Shown here piece after piece: positions 23,438-31,952 of a stretch of 64,000 nt of DNA. Numbering within the stretch: the first letter of the stretch is position 1; the number at the start of each line of letters is the position of its first letter. The position numbers and the translations under genes are program-made. Under the pieces are notes generated by a model. It was given only the letters and a program-made list of their open reading frames with translations, was not told the DNA's origin and made no database searches. The DNA is from JALRBM01 sp964477195 (GTDB lineage: Bacteria; Patescibacteriota; Saccharimonadia; Saccharimonadales; Saccharimonadaceae), in NCBI GenBank assembly GCA_964477195.1, contig CAYZCX010000005.1, positions 13,158 through 77,157 of the forward strand, given 5' to 3'.

Positions 23438-24438
23438 TGTTTCGTTCGGCGACATTTAAGCTAACGAGCTGGTATTTAGCAATCCTGATTGCCGTCTGCC
23501 TATTGTTTAGTGTGATTATTTATATGAGTGCATCAAAGGAGGTGGGGGCGCGTATTGATGATTGGCAATCGACGCCGATATATAATCTGAATCAGCCACG
23601 GTTCTTTGCCCTGCGCGATCAACAACTCCATCAAGCCGAAGCTAACCTCATCGCCTCTCTCGGGATAGCAAACATCGCAATTTGGACCATCGGCGGTATC
23701 GGCAGTTACTATTTGGCGCGACGGACGCTTTCTCCGATCGAAGAAGCTCACGATGCACAATCACGGTTTACGAGTGATGCGAGTCATGAGCTTCGCACGC
23801 CACTTGCCAGCATGAAAACCGAGATCGAAGTCGCCCTACGTGACCCGACGATCTCCAAACAAGAATTACGCGAACAGCTCACGAGCAATCTCGAAGAAGT
23901 TGATAAGCTATCTCGGCTCTCGCATATGCTACTTCAGCTATCGAGACTCGACCATGCCAATATTATCCTTGAAAAAGTTTCATTACTCGACGCCGCTTCA
24001 TCTGTTATTGAGCGGCTAGATAGACACAAGAAACGCATCATTCTGACTGGTCATAGTTCCCACAAAGTACTCGCAAATCGCTCGAGCGTCGAAGAGCTTA
24101 TGACTATTTTGCTCGATAATGCGCTCAAATACAGCCCATCCGACTCAAATATCCACATGACGCTTATAACAAAGAAACAAATGACGGGTTTTGAGATTAC
24201 CAATGGTGGCGAAGGAATCCCCGCTGAGGCGCTCCCACATATTTTTGATCGCTTTTATCGAGTCGATAGTTCGCGGGCGGGTGGAGGAAAGAAGGGCTAC
24301 GGCCTCGGGCTTTCTCTGGCAAAGAAGATTGTTGAGTTAAGCGGTGGCGAATTAACTGTCACAAGCGCGCCTGAGCATGATACGACCTTTCGAGTTTTTC
24401 TGCAAAATCTCAGCAAAAACAAAGCAAAAGATAAGTAG
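23437..24438 (+). CDS. Sensor histidine kinase
   Basis: 333 residues. Two membrane helices (about 10-30 and 70-90) enclose a short outside loop; then the dimerisation and phosphoacceptor box SDASHELRTPLASMKTE, the N-box LLDNALKYSP, G1 FDRFYRVDSSRAGGGKKGYGL and G2 GLGLSLAKKIVELSGG. It pairs with the response regulator upstream (one-base overlap). The outside loop of about 40 residues is small for ligand binding; the signal may be membrane stress. The MacB-like exporter downstream is a possible target. Confidence 0.94.
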   Translation: MFRSATFKLTSWYLAILIAVCLLFSVIIYMSASKEVGARIDDWQSTPIYNLNQPRFFALRDQQLHQAEANLIASLGIANIAIWTIGGIGSYYLARRTLSPIEEAHDAQSRFTSDASHELRTPLASMKTEIEVALRDPTISKQELREQLTSNLEEVDKLSRLSHMLLQLSRLDHANIILEKVSLLDAASSVIERLDRHKKRIILTGHSSHKVLANRSSVEELMTILLDNALKYSPSDSNIHMTLITKKQMTGFEITNGGEGIPAEALPHIFDRFYRVDSSRAGGGKKGYGLGLSLAKKIVELSGGELTVTSAPEHDTTFRVFLQNLSKNKAKDK

Positions 24439-24482
24439 CCTCCTATATATTCTTGGTGTAAACCATAATTTAAGGAGACACC

Positions 24483-25817
24483 ATGAATGTCATAACCCGG
24501 GGAATGCGAGGCGCTTTGCGCAGCCCCTTACGATCAGGAGCTATTTTGCTGATGCTTGCGATAAGTATAGGGCTTATTCTCGCTATGCTTGTCGCAAAGA
24601 CAAGCGTTGAGGCAAAGATAGCAGAAGTAAAGGCCTCGACCGCCACAGAAATCACCATTAATCCTGCAGGAATTAGCGGTAATACCGGCGGAGGAGATGC
24701 ACTTACTGCTGATCAAGTAAAAACCATTTCTCAGACAGCTCACGTAAAAAGCGTCGTCTCAACACTCACAGACCAGCTAGGGTCAGGCGACACAAGTCTC
24801 ACCCCATCACTCGAGCTCGGCAATTTTGGTAAACGCCAGCTACGATTCGAGAGTAGGTCGGGCCAAAGCACGACAGTCATGCCCGAAGGAGAAGGGGAGG
24901 CGCCTAAGCCAAAGACCGAAGTCACCGGTACGTCCGCTCCAAGCGCTACGATTCAAAACACCCAGTTAACAAGCGGCGACATGATTGATGGCAATAGCAG
25001 TGACTTCGTCGCGTTGATTGGCAAAAGCCTGGCAGAGAAAAACTCATTGTCGGTCGGGGGCACATTTACTGCCTACGGCAAGACATTTAGCGTCAAAGGG
25101 ATTTTTTCGACCGATAACAAATTTTTTGATAGCGGAGTCGTCATCCCACTCGCAACACTTCAGTCTCTCACCGATCAGATCGGAGCCGTCAGTAGAATTA
25201 CCGCTACCGTCGACAGTAGCGACAATGTCAGTAGTACCGTCGCGGCGCTCAAAAGTGCACTTGGCGATAAAGCTGATATCACCAGCCAACAAGAGCAAGC
25301 CGAAAATAGCCTAAAGCCACTAGAAAGTATCGCTAGTCTGGCACTCGCCGGTGTCATAGGCGCGACGGTTGCCGGCGCAGCGATCATACTGCTCTCGATG
25401 ATCATGATCGTTCGTGAACGACGACGGGAAATCGGGGTCATCAAAGCAATCGGTGGCAAAAACAGCAAAGTAATCGTGCAATTTATCACCGAAGCACTGA
25501 CACTGACTGTCATCGGAGGGATTATCGGAATAGGTATTGGCATCGCCGTGAGCGGACCAATGACCCAGTCACTTGTCGCAAATTCCGAATCCCAAAATCA
25601 AGGCCCGATGGGAGGACGTACATTTATAGCAAAGGGTGGTCCAGGCGCCATCGCCTCGCAGCTCGGAACAAATGCGAAAAACATTACCGCTAGTCTGACG
25701 CCACAGATTTTCTTTGGAAGCGTCGGTATCACACTACTCATAGCAATTATCGGAAGTGCCATTCCTGCCTGGGCTATCGCCCATGTCCGACCAGCCGAAG
25801 TATTACGAACAGAATAA
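24483..25817 (+). CDS. ABC transporter permease, MacB/FtsX-like
   Basis: 444 residues with four helices: one N-terminal, a large periplasmic-type domain (about residues 45-280) and three C-terminal helices with the FtsX-domain landmark IVRERRREIGVIKAIGG. This is the mechanotransmission topology of MacB-type and LolCDE-type systems. Start ATG follows AAGGAG. The ATPase gene begins 9 bases after the stop. Together with the two-component system before it the group resembles antimicrobial-peptide or envelope-stress export loci. Confidence 0.9.
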   Translation: MNVITRGMRGALRSPLRSGAILLMLAISIGLILAMLVAKTSVEAKIAEVKASTATEITINPAGISGNTGGGDALTADQVKTISQTAHVKSVVSTLTDQLGSGDTSLTPSLELGNFGKRQLRFESRSGQSTTVMPEGEGEAPKPKTEVTGTSAPSATIQNTQLTSGDMIDGNSSDFVALIGKSLAEKNSLSVGGTFTAYGKTFSVKGIFSTDNKFFDSGVVIPLATLQSLTDQIGAVSRITATVDSSDNVSSTVAALKSALGDKADITSQQEQAENSLKPLESIASLALAGVIGATVAGAAIILLSMIMIVRERRREIGVIKAIGGKNSKVIVQFITEALTLTVIGGIIGIGIGIAVSGPMTQSLVANSESQNQGPMGGRTFIAKGGPGAIASQLGTNAKNITASLTPQIFFGSVGITLLIAIIGSAIPAWAIAHVRPAEVLRTE

Positions 25818-25826
25818 GGAGGATCC

Positions 25827-26501
25827 ATGTTATCTGTCACACAACTTACGAAAACATTTCACACAAGTCATGGCGATGTCAGTGCCCTAAAAGATATCTC
25901 GTTCCAGGTCGAGACTGGCGAATTCGCTTCGATTATTGGAAGGAGCGGAAGCGGCAAATCGACGCTCCTCAGTCTGCTCGGCGCGCTCGATACACCGAGC
26001 GAGGGGAAAATCATGGTTGATGATGTCGATATCGCCAAGCTTTCGCCTCATAAACAAACGGATTATCGAGCGCGGAAGATCGGCTTCGTATTTCAGCATT
26101 ACAACCTCATACCAAATCTCAGTGCTCTGGAGAACGTCATGCTAGCGCTGGAATTTGGCGGCATGAAACCCATGCATGAACGACGAGAAAGGGCCGCCGA
26201 GCTACTCGATGAAGTGGGAATCAGTGACGATGAGCAGCTACGAAAACCAGCCAAACTAAGTGGAGGGCAGCAGCAACGCGTTTCCATTGCGCGAGCACTC
26301 GCAAACCAACCCGCCATCATCCTGGCCGACGAGCCAACAGGCAATTTGGATACCGAGACTGGTAAGAAAATTTTCGACCTGCTTCATAGTCTATCAAGGA
26401 GTGAAAATACTACGATTATCGCCGTCACTCATGATCTCGATATTGCCGGCAAAACAGATCGAACATTTACCTTAAAGGATGGAAAACTCCTTAACCAATA
26501 G
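25827..26501 (+). CDS. ABC transporter ATP-binding protein, MacB/LolD-like
   Basis: 224 residues, single nucleotide-binding domain. Walker A GRSGSGKST (near 40), signature LSGGQQQRVSIARAL (near 140), Walker B ILADEPTGNLD (near 163) and switch His in VTHDLD. Length and the TGNLD motif are typical of LolD/MacB/FtsE ATPases that drive FtsX-fold permeases. AAGGAGG precedes the ATG; 9 bases from the permease stop. Confidence 0.93.
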   Translation: MLSVTQLTKTFHTSHGDVSALKDISFQVETGEFASIIGRSGSGKSTLLSLLGALDTPSEGKIMVDDVDIAKLSPHKQTDYRARKIGFVFQHYNLIPNLSALENVMLALEFGGMKPMHERRERAAELLDEVGISDDEQLRKPAKLSGGQQQRVSIARALANQPAIILADEPTGNLDTETGKKIFDLLHSLSRSENTTIIAVTHDLDIAGKTDRTFTLKDGKLLNQ

Positions 26502-26618
26502 CGAGTTGTAGTAGCTTATACAATATGGTCGAATTTTCAGATTTAATTCAGTTTTCTGTTTCATAATCTGAAATGTAATAGGGCAAACCTATTAGGACAA
26601 AAGAAAAGGAGGATCATC

Positions 26619-27086
26619 ATGAGCTCTCAAACAACCATCTATCTTAGCAAGAAGGGCATGAAGGAATTAAAAAAGGAAGTCACCCGGCTTGAGCGTGATC
26701 GCCAAGAGGCAATTGTTGCGCTTCGGGAGCTGGAACACATCGACAGCCACGAGGAGCGACTAAAGCGCAGTGAGCGACTCGCCCAGCTCGAAATTCTGGA
26801 AAGCGAACTTGTTGATAAAAAGCTCATTACAGAAAACGCCAAACTGCTTCCGCGCAAGCGCGATGCGCTCAAGGTGGCGATTGGATCGGTCGTTGATCTG
26901 CTCGACACCAACGGTCGAATCATCCGCTACACAATCGTCGAAACCATCGAAGCAAATCCAAGTGATGGCCGTATCTCTACCAAGAGCCCTCTCGGACGTA
27001 ATCTCCTTGGCAAGCAGATCAAGGATATAGTCGAATGGTCCGTCGGTGTTCGTACGAACCGACTCCAACTCATTTCCATCACCTAA
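26619..27086 (+). CDS. GreA/GreB-family transcription elongation factor
   Basis: 155 residues. N-terminal coiled coil (residues 10-75) that would reach through the RNA polymerase secondary channel, then the FKBP-like domain with GSVVDLLDTNGRIIRYTIV and the C-terminal SPLGRNLLGKQIKDIVEW, which is the GreA hallmark. Gre factors trigger RNA cleavage in backtracked polymerase using acidic residues at the coil tip; here the tip region LEHIDSHEERLK is acidic. AAAGGAGG precedes the ATG and a strong terminator follows. Confidence 0.88.
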   Translation: MSSQTTIYLSKKGMKELKKEVTRLERDRQEAIVALRELEHIDSHEERLKRSERLAQLEILESELVDKKLITENAKLLPRKRDALKVAIGSVVDLLDTNGRIIRYTIVETIEANPSDGRISTKSPLGRNLLGKQIKDIVEWSVGVRTNRLQLISIT

Positions 27087-27100
27087 TCCACCTCTTGAGA

Positions 27101-27144
27101 AAAAAGTAATCACCAGTTCATCCCGAGCTGGTGATTACTTTTTT
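27101..27144 (+). terminator. Rho-independent terminator of the Gre-factor gene
   Basis: AGTAATCACCAG (27105-27116) pairs perfectly with CTGGTGATTACT (27128-27139), followed by six T. The A-run on the other side makes it potentially bidirectional. Confidence 0.9.
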
Positions 27145-27176
27145 CCCGGGGCTGTCATCTGTTATAATTGATGCTA

Positions 27177-29717
27177 ATGCTTTACTACACAAAAAGTATC
27201 CAGCAAACACTCAAAGAGCTGGAAGCGACACAAAAAGGTCTGGCTGCGAGCGATGCCAAAGAACGTCTAAGTCTCTACGGGCCTAACGCAATCAAAGTGA
27301 AGGGCGAGCCGCTCTGGCGGAAACTCATCGAGCCATTTGCAAATGTATTCATGCTAGTATTGTTCATCGCTGCAGCCATTAGCCTCTATCATCATGCAGT
27401 ACTTGATGCGGTTATTATTGGAATTATCATGATGGCGAGCGCCACGATATATTATGTGCAGCGATTTTCTACCGAGCGAATCCTGCGGGCCTTGCAGAAG
27501 CATAATACACAGATGGTCGACGTCCTTCGTGATGGTAAACAGGCGCAGATAGACTCGGCAGAGCTTGTCCCTGGCGATATCATTACGTTAAACGAAGGTG
27601 AGAAGATCCCGGCGGATGCGCGAATTATTGCCGCAGTTTCGCTTCGGGTTGATGAATCACAGCTGACAGGTGAGTCCGAGCCTATCAGTAAACAAACCGA
27701 CGCCCTCCGAGGTGGTGAAAAAGAAGTCTATGAGCAAAGTAACATGCTTTTCCAGGGCTCATTTATCGTTGCCGGAGAAGTCCGCGCAGTAGTTGTAAGC
27801 ACAGGAAATACGACAGAGTTCGGCCGACTCGCAGCCCTCACGACAAACACGAGCAGCGAGAGCCCTGTCCAAAAAAAGATTGACAAACTTATATCCCAAA
27901 TCATTGGAGTTGTCGGAGCAATTGCGCTTGTCGCTTTTGGCCTAGCGATCGGTAGGGGAATGGATATTACAGAGAGTTTCCGTTTCGTTCTCGCACTTTC
28001 GGTAAGTGCCGTGCCCGAGAGTCTTCCAGTGGCAATTTCAGTCATTCTTGTCCTCGGCATGCGTCGTATGGCTGCCAAAAAGGCTCTCATCAGCGCCATG
28101 CGCTCTATTGAAACGATCGGTGTCGTGACGACTATCGCCACCGATAAGACAGGGACCTTAACAAAAAATCAGCTTACCGTGCAGGATACCTGGCGTCCAC
28201 AAGGTATTTCGTCTACATCACTCGCGCATTTTAGCGTGTATGCCATCAATACTTCGAGCAAAAAAATGCATGACCCCCTCGATACTGCCATGGATATGTT
28301 TGCCTCAAGCAAAAAAGCAGAACGACCAAAAGGAGAGCCCATGATCAGCCTTCCTTTTGATCAGTCTGTCGCTATGAGCGGGAATGTTTGGCACAACGGT
28401 AACATATACACGCTTGCCATAAAAGGCGCACCCGAACACGTTCTCTCAAAAAGTACCCTCACCGAAAACGAACGGGAACAGGCAAGCGCAGCACTCCACT
28501 CACTCACAGGAAAGGGCTATCGCGTTATTGCCATTGCTCACGCCGAGCTGGCACAGCCACTGCATAGCTTTGAAGACCTTCCCAAAAAAGCCGCCCTGGA
28601 ATTCGACGGCTTTCTTGCAATCGCTGATGTGCTTCGTCCAGAGGCAAAGCAAGCAATTCGCACGGCATTACGAGCCGGCGTCACCGTTCGCATGATCACT
28701 GGTGATCATTTTGAAACAGCCTACCATATCGGAAAACAACTCGGAATGGTAACAAGCAGAGAAGAAGTGTTCGACAGCCGTCATATGAGTGTCATGAGTG
28801 ACGAAGAACTGCGTTCGCACATCGATACCATTCGAGTATTTTCGCGCGTGACCCCGGAACATAAATATCGTATTTTGACACTTCTCAAAGAAAAAAATAT
28901 CACCGCCATGACGGGTGATGGCGTCAATGACGTCCCAGCCCTCACAAACGCGCACGTAGGGGTTGCGATGGGAAGCGGTGCGCAAATCGCAAAAGATGCT
29001 GGCGACATTATTCTTATGGACGACAATTTCAAGAGCATTGTCGATGCCATGCACGAGGGTCGCACCATATTTAGCAACATTCGTCGCATGCTGTTTTACC
29101 TCCTCTCAACGAATGCCGGTGAAGTGATGACCGCCATTGCGTCACTTGTCATAGGACTGCCGATTCCACTCGTTCCCGTACAGATTTTGTGGGTAAACCT
29201 TGTCACAGATACTTCTATGGTCATTCCTCTAGGTCTGGAGCCAGGCGAAAAAAATAACATGACAAAGCGTCCCAACAGGCCAGATGCTCCAATTCTCGGT
29301 AAATTCCTTATCTCTCGGATGGTACTCGTAGCGCTTACCATGGCAGCCCTTACTGTGGGACTTTATGCGTATTATTCATTTCACTTCGACAATACCTATG
29401 GCCGGACTATCGCATTTTGTTCATTGGTCGTGATGCAGTGGGCAAATGCTTTCAATACTCGTAGTGACGATGAGTCGCTCCTTGTTCGCCTCCGTGTTTT
29501 TAATGGCAAATTCTATATCGGACTTGCCGTGGGTGCAACACTTCAGGCACTTGCCGTATTTGGCCCACTTGGTGACCTACTTCATGTCACCCCAGTCGCA
29601 ATCGGCGATTTGGTCATTACGGGCGCGATAGCCTTTACCATTCCTATACTCGTGGTTGAGGCCCATAAATTCATCGGCCGACGTTTCTTCGGGAGAAAGA
29701 TCCTCCCATCTCGGTGA
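27177..29717 (+). CDS. P-type cation-transporting ATPase (P2/P3 type)
   Basis: 846 residues. N-terminal cation-ATPase domain, actuator motif LTGESEP (near 165), phosphorylation motif DKTGTLTKNQ with the catalytic Asp near 320, nucleotide domain KGAPEHVL, hinge MTGDGVNDVPAL near 580, and about ten helices. The segment PESLPVAIS in helix 4 resembles calcium and proton pumps (PEALPVAVT/S) rather than heavy-metal pumps; the ion is probably Ca2+, Mg2+ or H+. TATAAT (27163-27168) supports ATG 27177; earlier ATG 27171 is possible. Confidence 0.93.
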   Translation: MLYYTKSIQQTLKELEATQKGLAASDAKERLSLYGPNAIKVKGEPLWRKLIEPFANVFMLVLFIAAAISLYHHAVLDAVIIGIIMMASATIYYVQRFSTERILRALQKHNTQMVDVLRDGKQAQIDSAELVPGDIITLNEGEKIPADARIIAAVSLRVDESQLTGESEPISKQTDALRGGEKEVYEQSNMLFQGSFIVAGEVRAVVVSTGNTTEFGRLAALTTNTSSESPVQKKIDKLISQIIGVVGAIALVAFGLAIGRGMDITESFRFVLALSVSAVPESLPVAISVILVLGMRRMAAKKALISAMRSIETIGVVTTIATDKTGTLTKNQLTVQDTWRPQGISSTSLAHFSVYAINTSSKKMHDPLDTAMDMFASSKKAERPKGEPMISLPFDQSVAMSGNVWHNGNIYTLAIKGAPEHVLSKSTLTENEREQASAALHSLTGKGYRVIAIAHAELAQPLHSFEDLPKKAALEFDGFLAIADVLRPEAKQAIRTALRAGVTVRMITGDHFETAYHIGKQLGMVTSREEVFDSRHMSVMSDEELRSHIDTIRVFSRVTPEHKYRILTLLKEKNITAMTGDGVNDVPALTNAHVGVAMGSGAQIAKDAGDIILMDDNFKSIVDAMHEGRTIFSNIRRMLFYLLSTNAGEVMTAIASLVIGLPIPLVPVQILWVNLVTDTSMVIPLGLEPGEKNNMTKRPNRPDAPILGKFLISRMVLVALTMAALTVGLYAYYSFHFDNTYGRTIAFCSLVVMQWANAFNTRSDDESLLVRLRVFNGKFYIGLAVGATLQALAVFGPLGDLLHVTPVAIGDLVITGAIAFTIPILVVEAHKFIGRRFFGRKILPSR

Positions 29718-29724
29718 TAATTTG

Positions 29725-29753
29725 TTGATAAAAACACATTTTTGTTTTATAGT
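29725..29753 (+). promoter_or_regulatory. Promoter of accessory gene 29834
   Basis: TTGATA (29725-29730), 17-base spacer, TATAGT (29748-29753). Confidence 0.6.
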
Positions 29754-29760
29754 GTTCTAG

Positions 29761-29800
29761 TTATCGTATTCAAACCCCCGGGAATGATACGATAATTTTC
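29761..29800 (+). promoter_or_regulatory. 5' leader hairpin with U-run
   Basis: TTATCGTAT (29761-29769) pairs with ATACGATAA (29787-29795), directly followed by TTTT. It begins at the predicted transcription start of the 29834 gene, so it is either an attenuator, an mRNA-stabilising 5' stem or the terminator for the preceding ATPase gene. Confidence 0.45.
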
Positions 29801-29833
29801 GTGTCATCTCTCAAGACTCGTTAGGGAGTATTC

Positions 29834-30403
29834 GTGAGCGAGGAATCGTACCAGGACAACGTAAAGCGAGGCGTCACCGGCCCAGAGACAGAGACAAGCT
29901 TCGTGGCTGCGTTTGACCGGATTAGCAAACGTACGGGTGTCAGTTCTCGGACCTATCAAGACTACAGAAAGATAAGCGAATGGTCCGATGAGATCTACGA
30001 GGAGTTGGATCACGTTCCCGCCGAGTACATGGAAGCAACGTGCGCGTTTTGGGCCCAGCTCTGGCGAGAGTTGGGGGTTAACAACACCAAAAACAACAAC
30101 GGCATGCGTCCGGAAACTCTCGAGGAATTGGACGTCATGCTCAAAAAGCTGACGAACGGAGGCTTTCGCACGATCGTCTACCTTTCGGTGGAATATCGCG
30201 AAGTCTGCGTTGGTCTCATCGCACGAGGCGATGGTTACTACAAAGCGCGGAGTACGTGGACGCCCTTCAACGACGAAGACTGCGTCAGCGTGGCGGAGAT
30301 TTTTCCGCTGCTCCGCCGACTCCCTCGAGCACGCATCGGCACCAGCGGCCGCACACTCAAAGACGTCAATGTCTTTGCTCTTGCGCCTGAGCCGCGGCGA
30401 TAG
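29834..30403 (+). CDS. Hypothetical protein, accessory
   Basis: 189 residues from GTG 29834 with AGGGAG upstream. No known family; helical N-terminal half with Glu/Asp/Arg, a central LTNGGFRTIVYLSVEYREVCVG beta pattern and a basic C-terminus. No signal peptide or membrane helix. The unit has its own promoter, a leader hairpin and a terminator with GC-rich codons. Function unknown. Confidence 0.65.
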   Translation: MSEESYQDNVKRGVTGPETETSFVAAFDRISKRTGVSSRTYQDYRKISEWSDEIYEELDHVPAEYMEATCAFWAQLWRELGVNNTKNNNGMRPETLEELDVMLKKLTNGGFRTIVYLSVEYREVCVGLIARGDGYYKARSTWTPFNDEDCVSVAEIFPLLRRLPRARIGTSGRTLKDVNVFALAPEPRR

Positions 30404-30417
30404 AGAGATGACCAAAA

Positions 30418-30446
30418 GCCCCGCCTTTTCCAAAAGGCGGGGTCTC
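30418..30446 (+). terminator. Rho-independent terminator
   Basis: CCCCGCCTTTT (30419-30429) with AAAAGGCGGGG (30432-30442), a two-base loop, then a pyrimidine-rich tail TCTCTCTTTG. Confidence 0.7.
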
Positions 30447-30466
30447 TCTTTGTCTTAATTATTAAA

Positions 30467-30495
30467 TTGATCTTCAATAATTACAGGTGTATACT
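30467..30495 (+). promoter_or_regulatory. Promoter of accessory gene 30543
   Basis: TTGATC (30467-30472), 17-base spacer, TATACT (30490-30495). Confidence 0.6.
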
Positions 30496-30542
30496 GTGAG
30501 TATCCTCACACAAACATCCACAAGATAGATTGTGAGAAAACC

Positions 30543-30911
30543 ATGTCACACGATGAATGGCACCTCGAAGTTGCAAAAGCAATCGTAACGGCGGCGCTGA
30601 AAGAAAAGGAACACCTGAAGGAAAAGTACGGCAATGAGTTTTCTCCCGGCGGACGCTTCAGCCACTTCCTTGCTTTGCCGATCGAGAGTTTCGTTTCCGT
30701 CTTCGCAGCAGCGATGAAGCAGGTGAGCGGTGGAGCAAACGGTCTGGAAGAAACGAACATTCAGAGAGGCATGCTGCGTGGAGAGAGTGGTCGTCCACTT
30801 TTTGCGCTGGTTCAGACAGGTGAGGTCAAGAACGAGAAGAAACGCGTCTTCATCGTTTTTTACCCTCATTTTGTCGTTTTTCATCGAGAAGAAACGCTTG
30901 CCGCAGAGTAG
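30543..30911 (+). CDS. Hypothetical protein, accessory
   Basis: 122 residues from ATG 30543. The N-terminal 40 residues are an amphipathic, Lys/Glu-rich helix (AKAIVTAALKEKEHLKEKYG); the end is beta-rich (RVFIVFYPHFVVFHREE). No recognised family, signal peptide or membrane helix. Own promoter upstream; a hairpin-rich 3' region follows. Function unknown. Confidence 0.6.
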   Translation: MSHDEWHLEVAKAIVTAALKEKEHLKEKYGNEFSPGGRFSHFLALPIESFVSVFAAAMKQVSGGANGLEETNIQRGMLRGESGRPLFALVQTGEVKNEKKRVFIVFYPHFVVFHREETLAAE

Positions 30912-30933
30912 ACTTTCTCATACACGGGAGGAA

Positions 30934-31031
30934 GGCTAGATAACTAGCCCAGCCTAGAGAGCGCGGCTGCAAAATAGCGCTCTCATAAAACAAATTGTTT
31001 CTCTATAAGTCCTGCTCTAGCGGGATTTTTT
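30934..31031 (+). terminator. Hairpin-rich 3' region ending in a terminator
   Basis: Three stems in 100 bases: GGCTAG/CTAGCC (30934-30949), GAGAGCGC/GCGCTCTC (30957-30984), and TCCTGCT/AGCGGGA (31010-31025) followed by six T. It is either the 3' UTR of gene 30543 or a small RNA with its own start. Confidence 0.55.
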
Positions 31032-31035
31032 ATTT

Positions 31036-31075
31036 TATAAAAAGAGAAGCGGCCCTACAATAAACATAGGACCGC
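31036..31075 (-). terminator. Terminator of minus-strand gene 31113
   Basis: GCGGTCCTA/TAGGGCCGC stem on the minus strand (31075-31049) followed by a pyrimidine-rich tail ending in five T. Confidence 0.65.
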
Positions 31076-31112
31076 GCAGACGAGATATGTCGTCTACCTC
31101 TTACAAACAGAA

Positions 31113-31769
31113 TTACCCGTGATCGTAGTAATAGCCGGTCAAATGTCCGGTCAGAGACTGAACAAGCTCGCCGTGTTCAATCACCGTGATCCGATCTTCC
31201 AAGTTCGCCGCAACAGGAGTAAACAACTTGCACTGGCCCGGGCCTGCTGGCCCCAACACGAGCGCATATTCCAACGCACCGTTCGGCAATTTGATAACAC
31301 AGCCGACCTGACAACCCTGTGCAATCAGCGCCGTCAGCTTGGTCTCACTGGGCTTTTCAACAATCTGGCGGTAAGTGGCTTTGAATGGGTTCGTGATTGC
31401 CTGCCGGCGAAGCGTTCGCTCCACCATCATGGCGTGCGTATCTGCCAAGTTGACATCCACTTGCTCCTGGTCAAAGCCGTCTTCGATCAAAAGACCGCGC
31501 AGATACTCACGACCCTGCTTGCCGATGAGCCGGGCGGGGTCCATCTGCGAAACATGCAGAATCGTAAACCGAAGATCAAGGATGAGCCTCAGATTGCCGA
31601 AATGGAGATCCGACTGCCCCAGCGGTCGACCAATCATCCTATCCAGATCAGCAAACGCGTTCTTGTCGTTCGGGTTGAACATTTCGTGCATGTAGAGCAG
31701 TTGTGCCGTACATGCCGTTTCACCGGAAAACTCATCCCAAAGACCAATCTCAGGAGTCGGCTCGCGCAT
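31113..31769 (-). CDS. Hypothetical protein, accessory
   Basis: 218 residues, ATG at 31769 preceded by GAGGAGCTAAGGA. No family recognised. A His/Asp-containing segment (GQSDLHFGNLRLILDLRFTILHVS) and a central helical region; C-terminus ends GHLTGYYYDHG. Soluble, no signal peptide. GC-rich, single unit, transcribed divergently from the penicillin-binding protein gene; both promoters carry the same TGGTATAGTA box, suggesting coordinated expression. Function unknown. Confidence 0.65.
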   Translation of the reverse strand: MREPTPEIGLWDEFSGETACTAQLLYMHEMFNPNDKNAFADLDRMIGRPLGQSDLHFGNLRLILDLRFTILHVSQMDPARLIGKQGREYLRGLLIEDGFDQEQVDVNLADTHAMMVERTLRRQAITNPFKATYRQIVEKPSETKLTALIAQGCQVGCVIKLPNGALEYALVLGPAGPGQCKLFTPVAANLEDRITVIEHGELVQSLTGHLTGYYYDHG

Positions 31770-31810
31770 TTCCTTAGCTCCTCTTCTGTAAGTAACGAGG
31801 TTCGATGATT

Positions 31811-31873
31811 ACTATACCACATATTATTTACCTGTTCCAAAAAGTGTTAAAAATGGCTATTTCATGGTATAGT
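31811..31873. promoter_or_regulatory. Divergent promoters with identical extended -10 boxes
   Basis: TGGTATAGTA occurs on the minus strand (31819-31810) for gene 31113-31769 and on the plus strand (31865-31874) for the PBP gene. TGG before TATAGT is an extended -10, which can compensate for weak -35 boxes. Confidence 0.5.
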
Positions 31874-31952
31874 AGCCTAGCGCACCACAAATGCTACTAC
31901 CTTAAAAAGCCGAAAATTGAACAACTGTACCCACGAAGGGGGCATCGGAAGG

